NCBI GenBank assembly: GCA_035646375.1 | Contig: DASRPM010000216.1 | Coordinates: 1-39,413 of the forward strand | Length of the DNA stretch: 39,413 nt | Direction of reading: 5' to 3' | DNA from: DASYRM01 sp035646375 | GTDB lineage: Bacteria; Acidobacteriota; Vicinamibacteria; Vicinamibacterales; UBA2999 | Shown here: piece after piece, positions 8,590 through 16,759 of the stretch | Numbering within the stretch: position 1 is the stretch's first letter | Layout: the number at the start of each line of letters is the position of its first letter | The notes under the pieces: generated by a model | What the model saw: only the letters and a program-made list of their open reading frames with translations | Database searches by the model: none | What the model was told of the DNA's origin: nothing | Translations under genes and position numbers: made by a program

Positions 8590-9192
8590 CTAGGACGGAT
8601 GCGCCGCGGGCATCGGGCGGCGCGCGGAAAATCGCCGGCGCACCGCTCGCAGGATGGCGGCGGCAAACACGACAATGAGCCCCACGAGCACAGCCGTAAT
8701 CACCAGCGCCGTCACGGGATAGGTGAGGGCCAGGATCCCGAGGCCGACGACGAGTCCGTCCTCGGCAAGGCTGAGTGCCCAATTCGAGAACGGTTCTGGG
8801 CTGGTGTTGGCCACGGCGCGAGTGCCGGCCTTGGTCAGGTGACTTCCGGCCGCGAGCGTGCCGCCGACGAGCGCCGCCAAGCCCTGCGCCGCGGGCGACA
8901 CATCTCCGATGCTGGCCACCGCGACGAACGCACCACCGAGCGGCCGGATGGCGGTATGCACGATGTCCCACACGGTATCGACGTAGGGCACTTTGTCGGC
9001 GAAGAACTCGATGAGATACAGCACGAGCGCGACGCCGATGACGAGATTACTGTCGAAGATCCCGAACTGTGGCGGCAGCGTCACCCAGTCGAACCGTGAC
9101 GCCAGGCCGATCACGGCCACGGTGGCGTAAAGGTTGACGCCGGCGGCAAACGAGAACGCCGCGGTGCGACCGAGGAGGGCGATCAGTTCCAA
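8590..9192 (-). CDS. DUF4126 membrane protein
   Basis: This 200-residue protein has several hydrophobic helices and matches the DUF4126 pattern: AAGVNLYATVAVIGLASR near the N-terminus, VLYLIEFFADKVPYVDTVWD in the middle, and LVGGTLAAGSHLTKAGTRA followed by NTSPEPFSNW. The family is an uncharacterised bacterial membrane group. The reading frame starts with TTG at 9192, 10 bp inside the end of plsC, with an AGGGG five bases upstream, so translation is probably coupled to plsC. No function is assigned. Confidence 0.85.
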   Translation of the reverse strand: MELIALLGRTAAFSFAAGVNLYATVAVIGLASRFDWVTLPPQFGIFDSNLVIGVALVLYLIEFFADKVPYVDTVWDIVHTAIRPLGGAFVAVASIGDVSPAAQGLAALVGGTLAAGSHLTKAGTRAVANTSPEPFSNWALSLAEDGLVVGLGILALTYPVTALVITAVLVGLIVVFAAAILRAVRRRFSARRPMPAAHPS

Positions 9193-9920
9193 GCCGACCC
9201 CTGTTCGAGCAGCCCCTGGAGCGCCGTGCGGACCCGCTCGATCAGCACGTCGCGGTCGTCGATGGTCAGCCCCGCGGTCGGAATCGGCTGGCCGATGCGC
9301 ACCGTCACGCGTACCGGCCGTACGATGGCGCTGCCCTTGCGCATTGACGAGCGGCCGCCGCTCACCGCGACGGGCACGACGGGCACCTGCGCCTGCAGCG
9401 CCATGATGAACCCGCCCTTCTTGAACGGCAGCAGCTCGCCCGTGCGGCTCCGCGTGCCCTCGGGGAAGACCAGAAACGAATTGCCCTGCCGCAACGACGC
9501 GGCTGCGGCGTCTACCGACGCGAACGCCCTGTGGCGGTCGGAGCGCTCCACGGCCACGAACCCGCCAAGGTCGAAGGCCGTCCCCATCAACGGCACTTTG
9601 TGGAGCTCGGCCTTGTAGAAGACGTGCAGCATCGGATGCAGCCCCAGGAACAGCACCGCCGCGTCCACGTTGCTTTCGTGGTTAGAGCAATAGACGACCG
9701 CCCCGTGGGGAACGTTCTCGCGTCCAATGATCTTGTACCGGATGCCGGTCAGCCCGAGGGCGAGACCGACGCCCCCGTGGCCGAGTCGGTACAGGATGCG
9801 CTTCCAGCGGAACATCCAGCTGAAAAGAAGCCCCGGCGGGCCCACGATCAGGATGTAGAAAACGATAGCGACGTAGGCGAGAGCAGAGCGGAACGCGGCA
9901 AGCGCGGAGGATGGGGACAC
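9183..9920 (-). CDS. plsC: 1-acyl-sn-glycerol-3-phosphate acyltransferase (PlsC family)
   Basis: PlsC adds the second acyl chain to lysophosphatidate at the inner membrane. From the GTG at 9920 the protein is 245 residues, normal for the family. An N-terminal membrane segment (about 12-37) precedes the acyltransferase motifs NHESNVD (H81 and D86 of the HX4D pair) and FPEGTR (152-157). Two in-frame ATGs (9938 and 9959) lie inside or upstream of a strong terminator hairpin, so the GTG just after its T-run is favoured; if the hairpin is an attenuator or the gene is read through, 9938 is the alternative. It is followed by a coupled DUF4126 gene. Confidence 0.92.
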   Translation of the reverse strand: MSPSSALAAFRSALAYVAIVFYILIVGPPGLLFSWMFRWKRILYRLGHGGVGLALGLTGIRYKIIGRENVPHGAVVYCSNHESNVDAAVLFLGLHPMLHVFYKAELHKVPLMGTAFDLGGFVAVERSDRHRAFASVDAAAASLRQGNSFLVFPEGTRSRTGELLPFKKGGFIMALQAQVPVVPVAVSGGRSSMRKGSAIVRPVRVTVRIGQPIPTAGLTIDDRDVLIERVRTALQGLLEQGSAWN

Positions 9921-9921
9921 G

Positions 9922-9952
9922 AAAAAGGGCCCGGACATCGCTGTCCGGGCCC
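9922..9952 (-). terminator. Rho-independent terminator after carD
   Basis: On the minus strand an 11-bp perfect stem (GGGCCCGGACA pairing with TGTCCGGGCCC) closes a GCGA tetraloop and is followed directly by TTTTT. It sits 55 bp after the carD stop and immediately before, or overlapping, the start of plsC. The plus strand has no T-run after the stem, so it works leftward only. Confidence 0.88.
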
Positions 9953-9984
9953 AGAGCATAACAAACGGCGCTGAAGCTCGCTAT

Positions 9985-10010
9985 GTAGCGGCGCCTGAGG
10001 CGCCAGCTAC
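9985..10010. repeat. Palindromic element overlapping the carD stop codon
   Basis: GTAGC and GCTAC arms flank GGCGCC-TGA-GGCGCC. The right arm contains the carD TAG stop. It is a possible member of the intergenic palindrome family also seen at 17626, 36257 and 38123, though its core differs. Confidence 0.5.
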
Positions 10011-10810
10011 GACGCGCGCGCCGCGGCGCGGCGGTTGGCCACGAGCGGCGGAACCGCCGCCTTCATGGGCTTGGCGCTCATGACGGTCTTTGCCGTCACC
10101 ACCGGCTTGGCGGCTGTGGCCACCACCGGCTTGGCAGCAGTAGTCACCATCGGCTTGGCAGCAGTAGCCACCATCGGCTTCGCAGCCGACGCCACGACCG
10201 TCTTTGCAGCAGTCGCCACAATGGGCTTGGCGACTGGCGCCGCTACCGGCTTCGCGGCCATCACCGGCTTGGGCGTCACTTTCGCGCGGGCCTGCGTGCG
10301 GTTGATGTTGCGGACCTTCGTGGTGAAGCACTTCTCGAGCGCGCGATCGACCTGCTCCTCGACCTCGAGCGCCTTTTGCCGCATCACTTCCGAAACCTCG
10401 GAGATGATGAGCGCCTTGGCGCGATCGAGCATCCGCTTCTCGCGGAACGACAGGCTCTTCGACTTGCTGAGGAAGGTGAGACTCTTGAGGACGTCGGCCA
10501 TGTCGTAGATCGACCCGGTCCGCATCTTGTCGGAGTTGTCCTTGAACCGGCCCTTCCAGTTCTGGTGGTTGTCGATCTTGCCGTCGCCGAGCAACGTGAA
10601 GAGACGCTCCACTTCGGCATCGTCGATGGCCTTGCGCAGGCCAACGCCGTCTACGTTCGCAACCGGCACTAGTACGGTGGTGTCGTTTGCGACGATCCGC
10701 AGGTGAAAAAACCCGCAGGTCGTGCCGAGAATCGTCTTTTCTTCAATTCGTTCAACGATACCGAGCCCATGGTTCGGGTAAATGACCTTGTCTCCGACCT
10801 GGAATGTCAC
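10007..10810 (-). CDS. carD: CarD-family transcription regulator with a repeat tail
   Basis: CarD/CdnL proteins bind the RNA polymerase beta subunit and stabilise open promoter complexes. The 267-residue product has the RNAP-interacting module at the start (FQVGDKVIYPNHGLGIVERI), a helical DNA-contacting domain (about 65-165), then a basic tail of about 100 residues made of eight-residue repeats such as KPMVATAA and ending NRRAAARAS. Plain CdnL proteins are about 160 residues, so the tail is an addition resembling histone H1-like tails. The GTG at 10810 is chosen because GAGG lies 5 nt upstream and because the only upstream ATG (10897) falls within the -35 element. Expressed alone: promoter at 10869-10897, terminator at 9922-9952. 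Confidence 0.93.
   Translation of the reverse strand: MTFQVGDKVIYPNHGLGIVERIEEKTILGTTCGFFHLRIVANDTTVLVPVANVDGVGLRKAIDDAEVERLFTLLGDGKIDNHQNWKGRFKDNSDKMRTGSIYDMADVLKSLTFLSKSKSLSFREKRMLDRAKALIISEVSEVMRQKALEVEEQVDRALEKCFTTKVRNINRTQARAKVTPKPVMAAKPVAAPVAKPIVATAAKTVVASAAKPMVATAAKPMVTTAAKPVVATAAKPVVTAKTVMSAKPMKAAVPPLVANRRAAARAS
10073..10228 (-). repeat. 24-bp tandem coding repeats in the carD tail
   Basis: Residues 195-246 consist of six or seven imperfect copies of an eight-residue unit, K-P/T-x-V-x-T/S-A-A (KPIVATAA, KTVVASAA, KPMVATAA, KPMVTTAA, KPVVATAA, then shortened copies). At DNA level these are 24-bp tandem units, so copy number may vary between strains. Confidence 0.85.
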
Positions 10811-10868
10811 GTGTGCCTCGTTCCGGTAGGTTGTGGTTGGCCGGTTTGTGCTCTGGAGCAGCCCACTG

Positions 10869-10897
10869 AGTATAGCGCATTCCTGGCGGCTCGACAA
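10869..10897 (-). promoter_or_regulatory. Sigma-70-type promoter of carD
   Basis: On the minus strand TTGTCG and TATACT are separated by exactly 17 nt. Transcription would begin near 10861, giving a leader of about 50 nt before the GTG at 10810. This is one of the two best-matching promoters in the window. The stretch 10898-11093 upstream holds no recognisable gene. Confidence 0.75.
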
Positions 10898-11093
10898 CGT
10901 GAAATCATCGAAAATGGCAGTGTTTTGGCCGGTTTTTGTCAGCTCTTCCGGATGCCCGAAACCGCCCAGACACTCCCTCGGATGGACCTCCGGCTGAGGC
11001 CTTAACTATCACGCGCGTCACGACTTGAAAGTCTCGCTGGAGGTAGATTGGCGAGCCGCTCCGGAGGGCGACTGTTGTCTTCCCCGGCGGCTC

Positions 11094-12116
11094 TCAGGCG
11101 CGGGTCATGGCCAGCTCGACAATCTCCTCGACGAGCTGCGGGTAGGTGCGTCCGGCTTTCCGGGCGGCCATGGCGAACTCAGCCTTTGAGCTGAGCCAGG
11201 GGTTTGGATTGGCCTCGATGACGTGAACCCGCCCGTCGGGCTGGAGCCGCATGTCCACGCGGCCGTAGTCCCGCAGCTCGAGCGCCTGATAGGCGGCCAC
11301 CGCCGTCTGCTGCAGCGCCTTTGTGATCTCTTCCGAGAGGTCCGTGGCCACGGCGGACTTGGTGTCGCGGTACGCCTTCGTGCCTTTGCCCCACTTCACC
11401 TCCGCGGCGGCAATCCGCGGCGTGCCGTCCGGCAGCTTCGACAGATCGAGCTCGATGACCGGCAGCGCCTCGGGCTTGTCGTTGCCGAGGACACCCACAT
11501 ACATCTCGCGCCCCTCGATGTACTCCTCGATGAGAACCGGCGAGTCGAAGTTGGCGTGCAGCCAGTCCATGCGCTCCATCAGCTCGCGGATGGAACTGAC
11601 CACTGCGCTGAACTCGATGCCGATCGAGCCGTCCTCGCGCGCAGGCTTCACGATGACTGGAAACTGCAAGTCGTGCGAGAAATCGAGACGGCCGCGGAAC
11701 GACTTGGCGAAGACGGGCGTGTGAATGCCGTGAAACGCGAAGATCTTCTTGGCGATCGCCTTGTCCTGCGCCAGCATCAGGCCGTGCGTACCCGACCCGG
11801 TGTAGGGCTTGCCAATCAGCTCGAGGAAGCCGGCAATCTTGAAGTCGGCGGTGTCGTCATCGGCAAACGACTCGGTGAGGTTGAACACCAGGTCGCATTC
11901 GATGCGGGCCAGCGCGAGCAGGCTCTTGGGGGTGCCGTCGAGCTCGTGCTTGATGGCCTCGTGACCAAGCTTGACGAGCGCCTCGGCCACTTCGTCCTCG
12001 ACCTCCTTCTTGTCGAGGGTGCGTGTCACCGGCGACTTGTCGGTGGAGGCGGCCTGCTCGGCGTCCTCGTCCACCAGGACGCGATCGTAGAGAACGACGA
12101 TACTCAGTTTGCCCAT
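11094..12116 (-). CDS. D-Ala-D-Ala-ligase-like ATP-grasp ligase
   Basis: The 340-residue protein has the three-part ATP-grasp fold of the Ddl superfamily, which joins a carboxylate to an amine through an acyl phosphate. Seen in order are an N-terminal domain ending in FNLTES (78-83), TGSGTHGLMLAQDK (106-119), the ATP-binding Lys in VIVKPAREDGSIGIEF (154-169), LIEEYIEGREMYVGVL (195-210) and the metal-binding end RVDMRL plus VIEANPNPWLS (E301, N303). The N-terminus is unlike true DdlA/B. A zinc peptidase gene ends 17 bp upstream, and AGGAGG lies 13 nt before the ATG. A cell-wall ddl role is therefore doubtful; a dedicated peptide or amide ligase is more likely (inference). Confidence 0.85.
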   Translation of the reverse strand: MGKLSIVVLYDRVLVDEDAEQAASTDKSPVTRTLDKKEVEDEVAEALVKLGHEAIKHELDGTPKSLLALARIECDLVFNLTESFADDDTADFKIAGFLELIGKPYTGSGTHGLMLAQDKAIAKKIFAFHGIHTPVFAKSFRGRLDFSHDLQFPVIVKPAREDGSIGIEFSAVVSSIRELMERMDWLHANFDSPVLIEEYIEGREMYVGVLGNDKPEALPVIELDLSKLPDGTPRIAAAEVKWGKGTKAYRDTKSAVATDLSEEITKALQQTAVAAYQALELRDYGRVDMRLQPDGRVHVIEANPNPWLSSKAEFAMAARKAGRTYPQLVEEIVELAMTRA

Positions 12117-12133
12117 CGAGTCGAACTGTCCTC

Positions 12134-13135
12134 CTAGTCGAACTGCCCTCGCGTGAGAAAGTTCATGGCGAGCGTGGTGGCCAGCGCCGTCACCTCCACC
12201 AGGTAGCGGGGCTCCTCCCCGACCTCGCCCCACAACCGCATGCGCTCGCAGGTCCGGCACACCGAATCGATCAGCCCCTTCACCACCGGCCGTCGCACGC
12301 CGGTCCAGTACGTGATCTTCTCCACGAGCTCGTGGGTGTATCTCTTGACGATATCGGCCGCAGGTTTGGATTCCTTTCGCCTCCGGGCCAGGAAGATCTG
12401 CCCCAGATGCGCGTCGAGGGCGATGTCGATGCGCGCCTGGCGCTCCTGGTCGGCCTGTTCGTAGAACTGTTCCACCGTGACGCTGATGTCGTCGGGGGTG
12501 ATGTCCACCTCGCCGGTCTTCACGATCGGCTCCACGGTGGCCAGCGTCTTGGCCATGCGCTCGACGTAGCGAAGCTTCCTCATGGCCGGCCAGCCTTTGT
12601 ACTGGCGCCGCCACGGGCTGCGCGGCGTGAGCCACACGGCAAACGTCTCCGCGAAGTCCTCGTCCGGGTGCTTCTGCGCGTACCACCCCTCGATGTGCCG
12701 GACGTACTTCTTGCTGAACGGCACCGGACGGTATTCGTCACGATAGGGGCGGAAGAACGACCCGAACAGCTCGCGCCACTGCGGCGTCGTGTAGAGGCGA
12801 TACGCGTAGTTGAACACGTGTCCGGCCTCGTGCCGCATGTACATCATGATCTGCCGCTCGCTCTCGAGGGCGTCGGCCGCCTTCTCGATCGTCCGCAGCT
12901 TCGGGTCGGCCAGGTAGAACGGAATGCCGAGCACGGGCTGCTGATCGGGACAGCCCCACTCGTCGGTGAGGTAGCAGACGGGACGGAACTTCTTCAATCC
13001 GCGGCGATCCAGCTCGTGGTACAGCTGATCGACGTACTTCTGGACCGGCGATCCTTCCACGCGGAGCCCGAGCTCGCTGACCTTCTTTCCGAGCACGCCG
13101 CGGATCTCGGGATCGAGCGCCTCGAATCTGGCCAC
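12134..13135 (-). CDS. Putative zinc-binding metallopeptidase (HEAGH)
   Basis: The 333-residue protein has no signal peptide. It contains a zinc site HEAGH (102-106) in MYMRHEAGHVFNYAYRLY, with a likely third ligand Glu163 in DEDFAETFAVWL. A gluzincin-like peptidase fold is therefore expected, but I cannot name a specific family or substrate. Cys residues at 54 and 62 (VCYLTDEWGC) may bind a second metal. The start is GTG, with GATAAT ending 6 nt upstream. It is the first gene of a two-gene unit with the ATP-grasp ligase and is divergent to the HerA-like ATPase. Confidence 0.75.
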   Translation of the reverse strand: MARFEALDPEIRGVLGKKVSELGLRVEGSPVQKYVDQLYHELDRRGLKKFRPVCYLTDEWGCPDQQPVLGIPFYLADPKLRTIEKAADALESERQIMMYMRHEAGHVFNYAYRLYTTPQWRELFGSFFRPYRDEYRPVPFSKKYVRHIEGWYAQKHPDEDFAETFAVWLTPRSPWRRQYKGWPAMRKLRYVERMAKTLATVEPIVKTGEVDITPDDISVTVEQFYEQADQERQARIDIALDAHLGQIFLARRRKESKPAADIVKRYTHELVEKITYWTGVRRPVVKGLIDSVCRTCERMRLWGEVGEEPRYLVEVTALATTLAMNFLTRGQFD

Positions 13136-13141
13136 TCGCCG

Positions 13142-13163
13142 ATTATCGCCGCTTTTATATGAT
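13142..13163. promoter_or_regulatory. Back-to-back divergent -10 elements
   Basis: On the minus strand GATAAT (13142-13147) ends 6 nt before the peptidase GTG. On the plus strand TATGAT (13158-13163) ends 7 nt before the ATPase ATG at 13171. Both promoters fit in the 35 bp between start codons, so polymerases would compete. No -35 match on either side. Confidence 0.5.
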
Positions 13164-13170
13164 GTGGGCC

Positions 13171-15582
13171 ATGCCCGCCGACTACGAGAAGCTGGGTGCT
13201 TTCTATCTCGGGAAAGAGTACGACCTGGCCGCCGGTGCTCGCCGGCCCGATCTGGTGCTCTACGACTCGAAGGACCTCGTCACCCACGCCGTGTGCGTGG
13301 GCATGACCGGCAGCGGCAAGACCGGCCTCGGCATCGCCCTCATCGAGGAAGCGGCCATCGACGGCGTGCCGGTGCTTGCCATCGATCCCAAGGGCGATCT
13401 GGCCAACCTGCTGCTCACGTTCCCCGACCTCGCGCCGGCGGACTTCGCGCCGTGGGTCGATCCGGCCGACGCCGGGCGCCACAGTCTCACGCCCGACGCG
13501 TTCGCCGCGCAGCAGGCCGAGCGGTGGAAGACGGGGCTCGCCGATTGGGATCAGGACGGGAGCCGCATCGCGCGGCTGCGCGCCGCGGCGGATTTCCGTC
13601 TCTACACGCCCGGCAGCCGCGCCGGCGTGCCGCTGGCGCTGCTGAACTCGCTGCGACCGCCTGCCAACGAGCACGAGGACGACGCGCGCACCCGAATCAC
13701 GACGACCGCGTCGAGCCTGCTGGCGCTCGCCGGCCTCGGCGATCTCGCGCCGCACAGCCGCGAGCAGGCGTTGGTAGCGGCGATTCTCTCGGACGCCGCC
13801 GCGCCAGACGACCTCCCGGGCCTGGTCGGCGGCATCCAGAAGCCTCCATTCGACAAGATTGGCGTTCTGGACCTCGAGACGTTCTACCCGGCCAAGGATC
13901 GCCAGGACCTCGCGCTGCGATTCAACAGCGTCCTGGCCACACCGGGCTTCGAAGTGTGGCTCGCCGGCGATCCGCTCGACGTCGGCACGATGCTCTACAC
14001 ACCGGAGGGCCGGCCGCGCGTGGCCATCGTCTCGATTGCCCACCTGGGCGACACCGAACGCATGCTCGTCGTGTCGCTGCTCCTGAGCGCACTGCTCGAG
14101 TGGACGCGACGGCAGGGCGGCACCACCTCGCTGCGGGCGATGCTCTACATGGACGAGGTGTTCGGCTACCTGCCGCCCGTCGCCAATCCGCCGTCGAAGG
14201 CGCCACTCCTGACGCTGCTGAAGCAGGCCCGCGCGTTTGGCGTGGGCGTAGTGCTGTCCACGCAGAACCCCGTGGACCTCGACTACAAAGGGCTGTCGAA
14301 CACCGGTACCTGGTTCCTGGGCAAGCTGCAGACCGAACGCGACAAGGCACGTGTGCTGGACGGCCTCGAAGGCGTCGCCGCCGGGCTCGATCGCAAGTCG
14401 CTCGACGCGACGCTCTCCAGCCTGAGGAGCCGCGTGTTCCTCATGCACAACGTCCACGAGTCGGCGCCGGTCGTCTTCGAGACGCGCTGGACGATGTCGT
14501 ATCTGCGCGGGCCCATGGGCCGCGAGGAGTTGAAGCGCGTCTCCGGCACCCCTGCCAGCGTGGCCACACCGAGCGCGGCCACCAGCAATGGCGGCGGTCA
14601 CCCCGCAGCCGGTCGTGGCGCGCCCTCCGGCTCCGCTGCAGCGTCGGCGGACAAGTCAGGCTCGCCCGACCAGGTTCGGCCGGCGGCGGCCAAACCCATC
14701 GTGCCCGCCAACGTGCCGGAGTACTTCGTCAACGCCACCGCCACGCGGTGGCGCGGCGTACTCTTCGGATCGGCCCGGATTCATTACACCGACACGAAGC
14801 TGGGCATCGACACGACCCAGGACCTCAACGTGGTCGCCCCTTTCACCGACGGTGCCGTGCCGGTGGACTGGGACAACGCCGAGCCAGCCGGCCAGACGCC
14901 CGAGGATCTGGTCGGCACGCTGCCGAATCCGAGCTCCTCGTTCGACACGTTGCCGCCAGCCGCCCTCAACGCCAGGAAGTACGCGGCCTGGACGAAGGAC
15001 TTCGGCCAGTGGGTGATGCGCGCCGAGCGCCTGACGCTCTACTCGGCGGCGGCGGTGAAGCTGACGTCTCGCGCCGGCGAGAGCGAGCGCGACTTTCGGC
15101 TTCGGCTCTCGCAGGCGGCCCGCGAGTCGCGCGACGCCGAGGTCCAGAAGCTGCGCGGCAAGTACGCGCCGAAAGTCGCCCGCCTGACGCAGCGCGTGCA
15201 GACGGCGGAAGCGGGCGTGACGCGTGAACAGGATCAGGCGTCGCAGCAGCGCACGCAGACGATGGTGTCGTTTGGCGCCACGGTGTTTGGCGCGCTGCTG
15301 GGCCGCAAGGCGGTGTCGGCCTCCACCCTCGGCCGCGCGACCACTGCCGTGCGCGGCGTGGGCCGCTCGGTCAAGGAGACGCAGGACGTCGGGCGCGCCA
15401 AGGAAAAGCTCACGGCGGCGCAAGAGGAGCTGCAGGCGCTCGAGAACGAGCTGAACGAGGAGATTGCCGCGCTCTCCGCCGTGGATTCAGCGGCCGCGGT
15501 CATCGAGACGATCGAGATCAAGCCCAAACGCGGCGGAGTGGACGTGCGTCTGGTTGCGCTCGCCTGGAAGCCGGTCGAGTGA
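13171..15582 (+). CDS. HerA-like (DUF853-type) ATPase
   Basis: The 803-residue cytoplasmic P-loop ATPase belongs to the HerA/FtsK superfamily, whose hexamers translocate DNA or remodel complexes. Walker A is GMTGSGKTG (44-52), Walker B is LYMDEVFGYL (Asp328, Glu329), then STQNPVDLDYKGLSNTGTWF and the arginine-bearing GKLQTERDKARVLDGL. A low-complexity linker (about 460-515) leads to a beta-rich part and a C-terminal coiled coil (about 640-790) interrupted by a glycine-rich hydrophobic stretch, MVSFGATVFGALLG. The ATG at 13171 is preferred over 13159 and 13162, which lie in the predicted -10. It heads a six-gene set; its TGA overlaps the next GTG. Its target is unknown. Confidence 0.85.
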   Translation: MPADYEKLGAFYLGKEYDLAAGARRPDLVLYDSKDLVTHAVCVGMTGSGKTGLGIALIEEAAIDGVPVLAIDPKGDLANLLLTFPDLAPADFAPWVDPADAGRHSLTPDAFAAQQAERWKTGLADWDQDGSRIARLRAAADFRLYTPGSRAGVPLALLNSLRPPANEHEDDARTRITTTASSLLALAGLGDLAPHSREQALVAAILSDAAAPDDLPGLVGGIQKPPFDKIGVLDLETFYPAKDRQDLALRFNSVLATPGFEVWLAGDPLDVGTMLYTPEGRPRVAIVSIAHLGDTERMLVVSLLLSALLEWTRRQGGTTSLRAMLYMDEVFGYLPPVANPPSKAPLLTLLKQARAFGVGVVLSTQNPVDLDYKGLSNTGTWFLGKLQTERDKARVLDGLEGVAAGLDRKSLDATLSSLRSRVFLMHNVHESAPVVFETRWTMSYLRGPMGREELKRVSGTPASVATPSAATSNGGGHPAAGRGAPSGSAAASADKSGSPDQVRPAAAKPIVPANVPEYFVNATATRWRGVLFGSARIHYTDTKLGIDTTQDLNVVAPFTDGAVPVDWDNAEPAGQTPEDLVGTLPNPSSSFDTLPPAALNARKYAAWTKDFGQWVMRAERLTLYSAAAVKLTSRAGESERDFRLRLSQAARESRDAEVQKLRGKYAPKVARLTQRVQTAEAGVTREQDQASQQRTQTMVSFGATVFGALLGRKAVSASTLGRATTAVRGVGRSVKETQDVGRAKEKLTAAQEELQALENELNEEIAALSAVDSAAAVIETIEIKPKRGGVDVRLVALAWKPVE

Positions 15583-16280
15583 CCTGTCCCCGCTGCGGCG
15601 CGGCGATGCAGGAGCAGACGCTCGACGGCCACGTCGGCCGGCCGGTCTCGATCGACATCTGCCTGCCCTGCCACTCGTTCTGGTTCGACTCCCACGAAAG
15701 CGTGCGGCTCAGTCCCGGCGGCACGCTGGCGCTCTTCCGCCTGATCGGGGAACACTCGGGCAAGCGTCAGTTCTCGAACGCCGATCTCGCCAAGTGCCCG
15801 CGGTGTCACGCGCGGCTGCGTCTGACGCAGGACATGCAGCGGGCGACTCGCTTCTCCTACCTGCGCTGCCCCAACGACCACGGCCGGTTGACCACCTTCT
15901 TCGACTTCCTGCGCGAGAAGGACTTCATCCGCCCGCTCACAACGGAGCAGTTGAAGGAGCTGCGCCAGAACGTCCAGAGCGTGAACTGCTCCAACTGCGG
16001 GGCGCCGGTAGACGTGGCGCATACCTCGGCCTGCGCCCACTGCCGCTCACCGCTGTCGATGCTCGACATGCGCCAGGCAGCGGCGCTCGTGGAGCAGCTG
16101 CAAAAGGCCGACGCCCGCGAGCGGCAGCCGATCGACCCCGCGCTGCCCATCGAGCTCCTGCGCGCCAGGCGGCAGACCGAAGCGGCGTTCCCCGACGACC
16201 GCGGCATCAACTGGTCCGCCACCGATCTCGTGGAGGCGGGCCTCGAGGCCGTGGCGGGCTGGCTCAAGCGGAACGGCTAA
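15579..16280 (+). CDS. TFIIB-type zinc-ribbon protein
   Basis: The 233-residue protein has three Cys pairs-of-pairs that should bind zinc: C3/C6 with C28/C31, C73/C76 with C97 and perhaps H101, and C137/C140 with C152/C155. The first matches the zf-TFIIB domain (MTCPRCG, then CLPCHSFWFD). There is no membrane segment. GTG overlaps the ATPase stop as GTGA, so the two proteins are probably made in fixed ratio and may interact. The C-terminal part (about 165-233) is helical. Specific function is unknown; a protein-protein or nucleic-acid adaptor is a reasonable guess. Confidence 0.85.
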   Translation: MTCPRCGAAMQEQTLDGHVGRPVSIDICLPCHSFWFDSHESVRLSPGGTLALFRLIGEHSGKRQFSNADLAKCPRCHARLRLTQDMQRATRFSYLRCPNDHGRLTTFFDFLREKDFIRPLTTEQLKELRQNVQSVNCSNCGAPVDVAHTSACAHCRSPLSMLDMRQAAALVEQLQKADARERQPIDPALPIELLRARRQTEAAFPDDRGINWSATDLVEAGLEAVAGWLKRNG

Positions 16281-16354
16281 CCGGCACTGGTCACAGAAGC
16301 CGGAACTGGATCGTCCAAACGATCCAGAGCCGCGTGGCGGCCGGGAGGAAGCCC

Positions 16355-16759
16355 ATGCAGATGTTCGACGTTCAAGGCATCGAAATCACCGCACCGCCGG
16401 ATGCCGTATTCGAGTTCGTGCGCAAACCCGCCAACCTGTCCCGCTGGGCACAGGCGTTCGAAACCGCCGACAGCCGCCGCGCACGGTTGAAGACGCCCGG
16501 CGGCACTGCCGAGATCGCCCTGGCCACCTCGTCCGACCCCGCCGCACGCACCGTGGACTGGCGGCTCGAGTTTCCCGACGGCAGCGTGGCCCTGGCGCAG
16601 TCGCGAGTGACCGCCACGACGCGCGGTACATCCATCTACAGCTTCGTGCTCCACGCGCCGCCCGTACCGCTGGAAGAACTGGAGGGCGCCCTGAACGCGC
16701 AGCGGCAGACCCTGCGGACAGAGCTGGCCGCGCTGAAGCAGCTGATGGAGACGGCCTGA
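16355..16759 (+). CDS. SRPBCC (START-like) family protein
   Basis: The 134-residue product follows the SRPBCC pattern: an opening strand GIEITAPPDAVFEFVRKPANLSRW, a beta-sheet core, and a long C-terminal helix (about 105-133). These folds bind hydrophobic ligands or act as chaperone-like partners. The ATG at 16355 has GGAGG 6 nt upstream; a second ATG two codons later is possible. Its TGA overlaps the next ATG as TGATG, so it is coupled to the sigma factor. A ligand-sensing role for the sigma factor is conceivable but is only inferred from coupling. Confidence 0.8.
   Translation: MQMFDVQGIEITAPPDAVFEFVRKPANLSRWAQAFETADSRRARLKTPGGTAEIALATSSDPAARTVDWRLEFPDGSVALAQSRVTATTRGTSIYSFVLHAPPVPLEELEGALNAQRQTLRTELAALKQLMETA

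Noticed and set aside
10073..10228. carD repeats as a CRISPR array
   Set aside because: Units are 24-bp head-to-tail coding repeats without spacers and keep the reading frame.
11054..11093. GAGCCGC...GCGGCTC hairpin after the ATP-grasp gene as a terminator
   Set aside because: The loop is large and no T-run follows on the minus strand.
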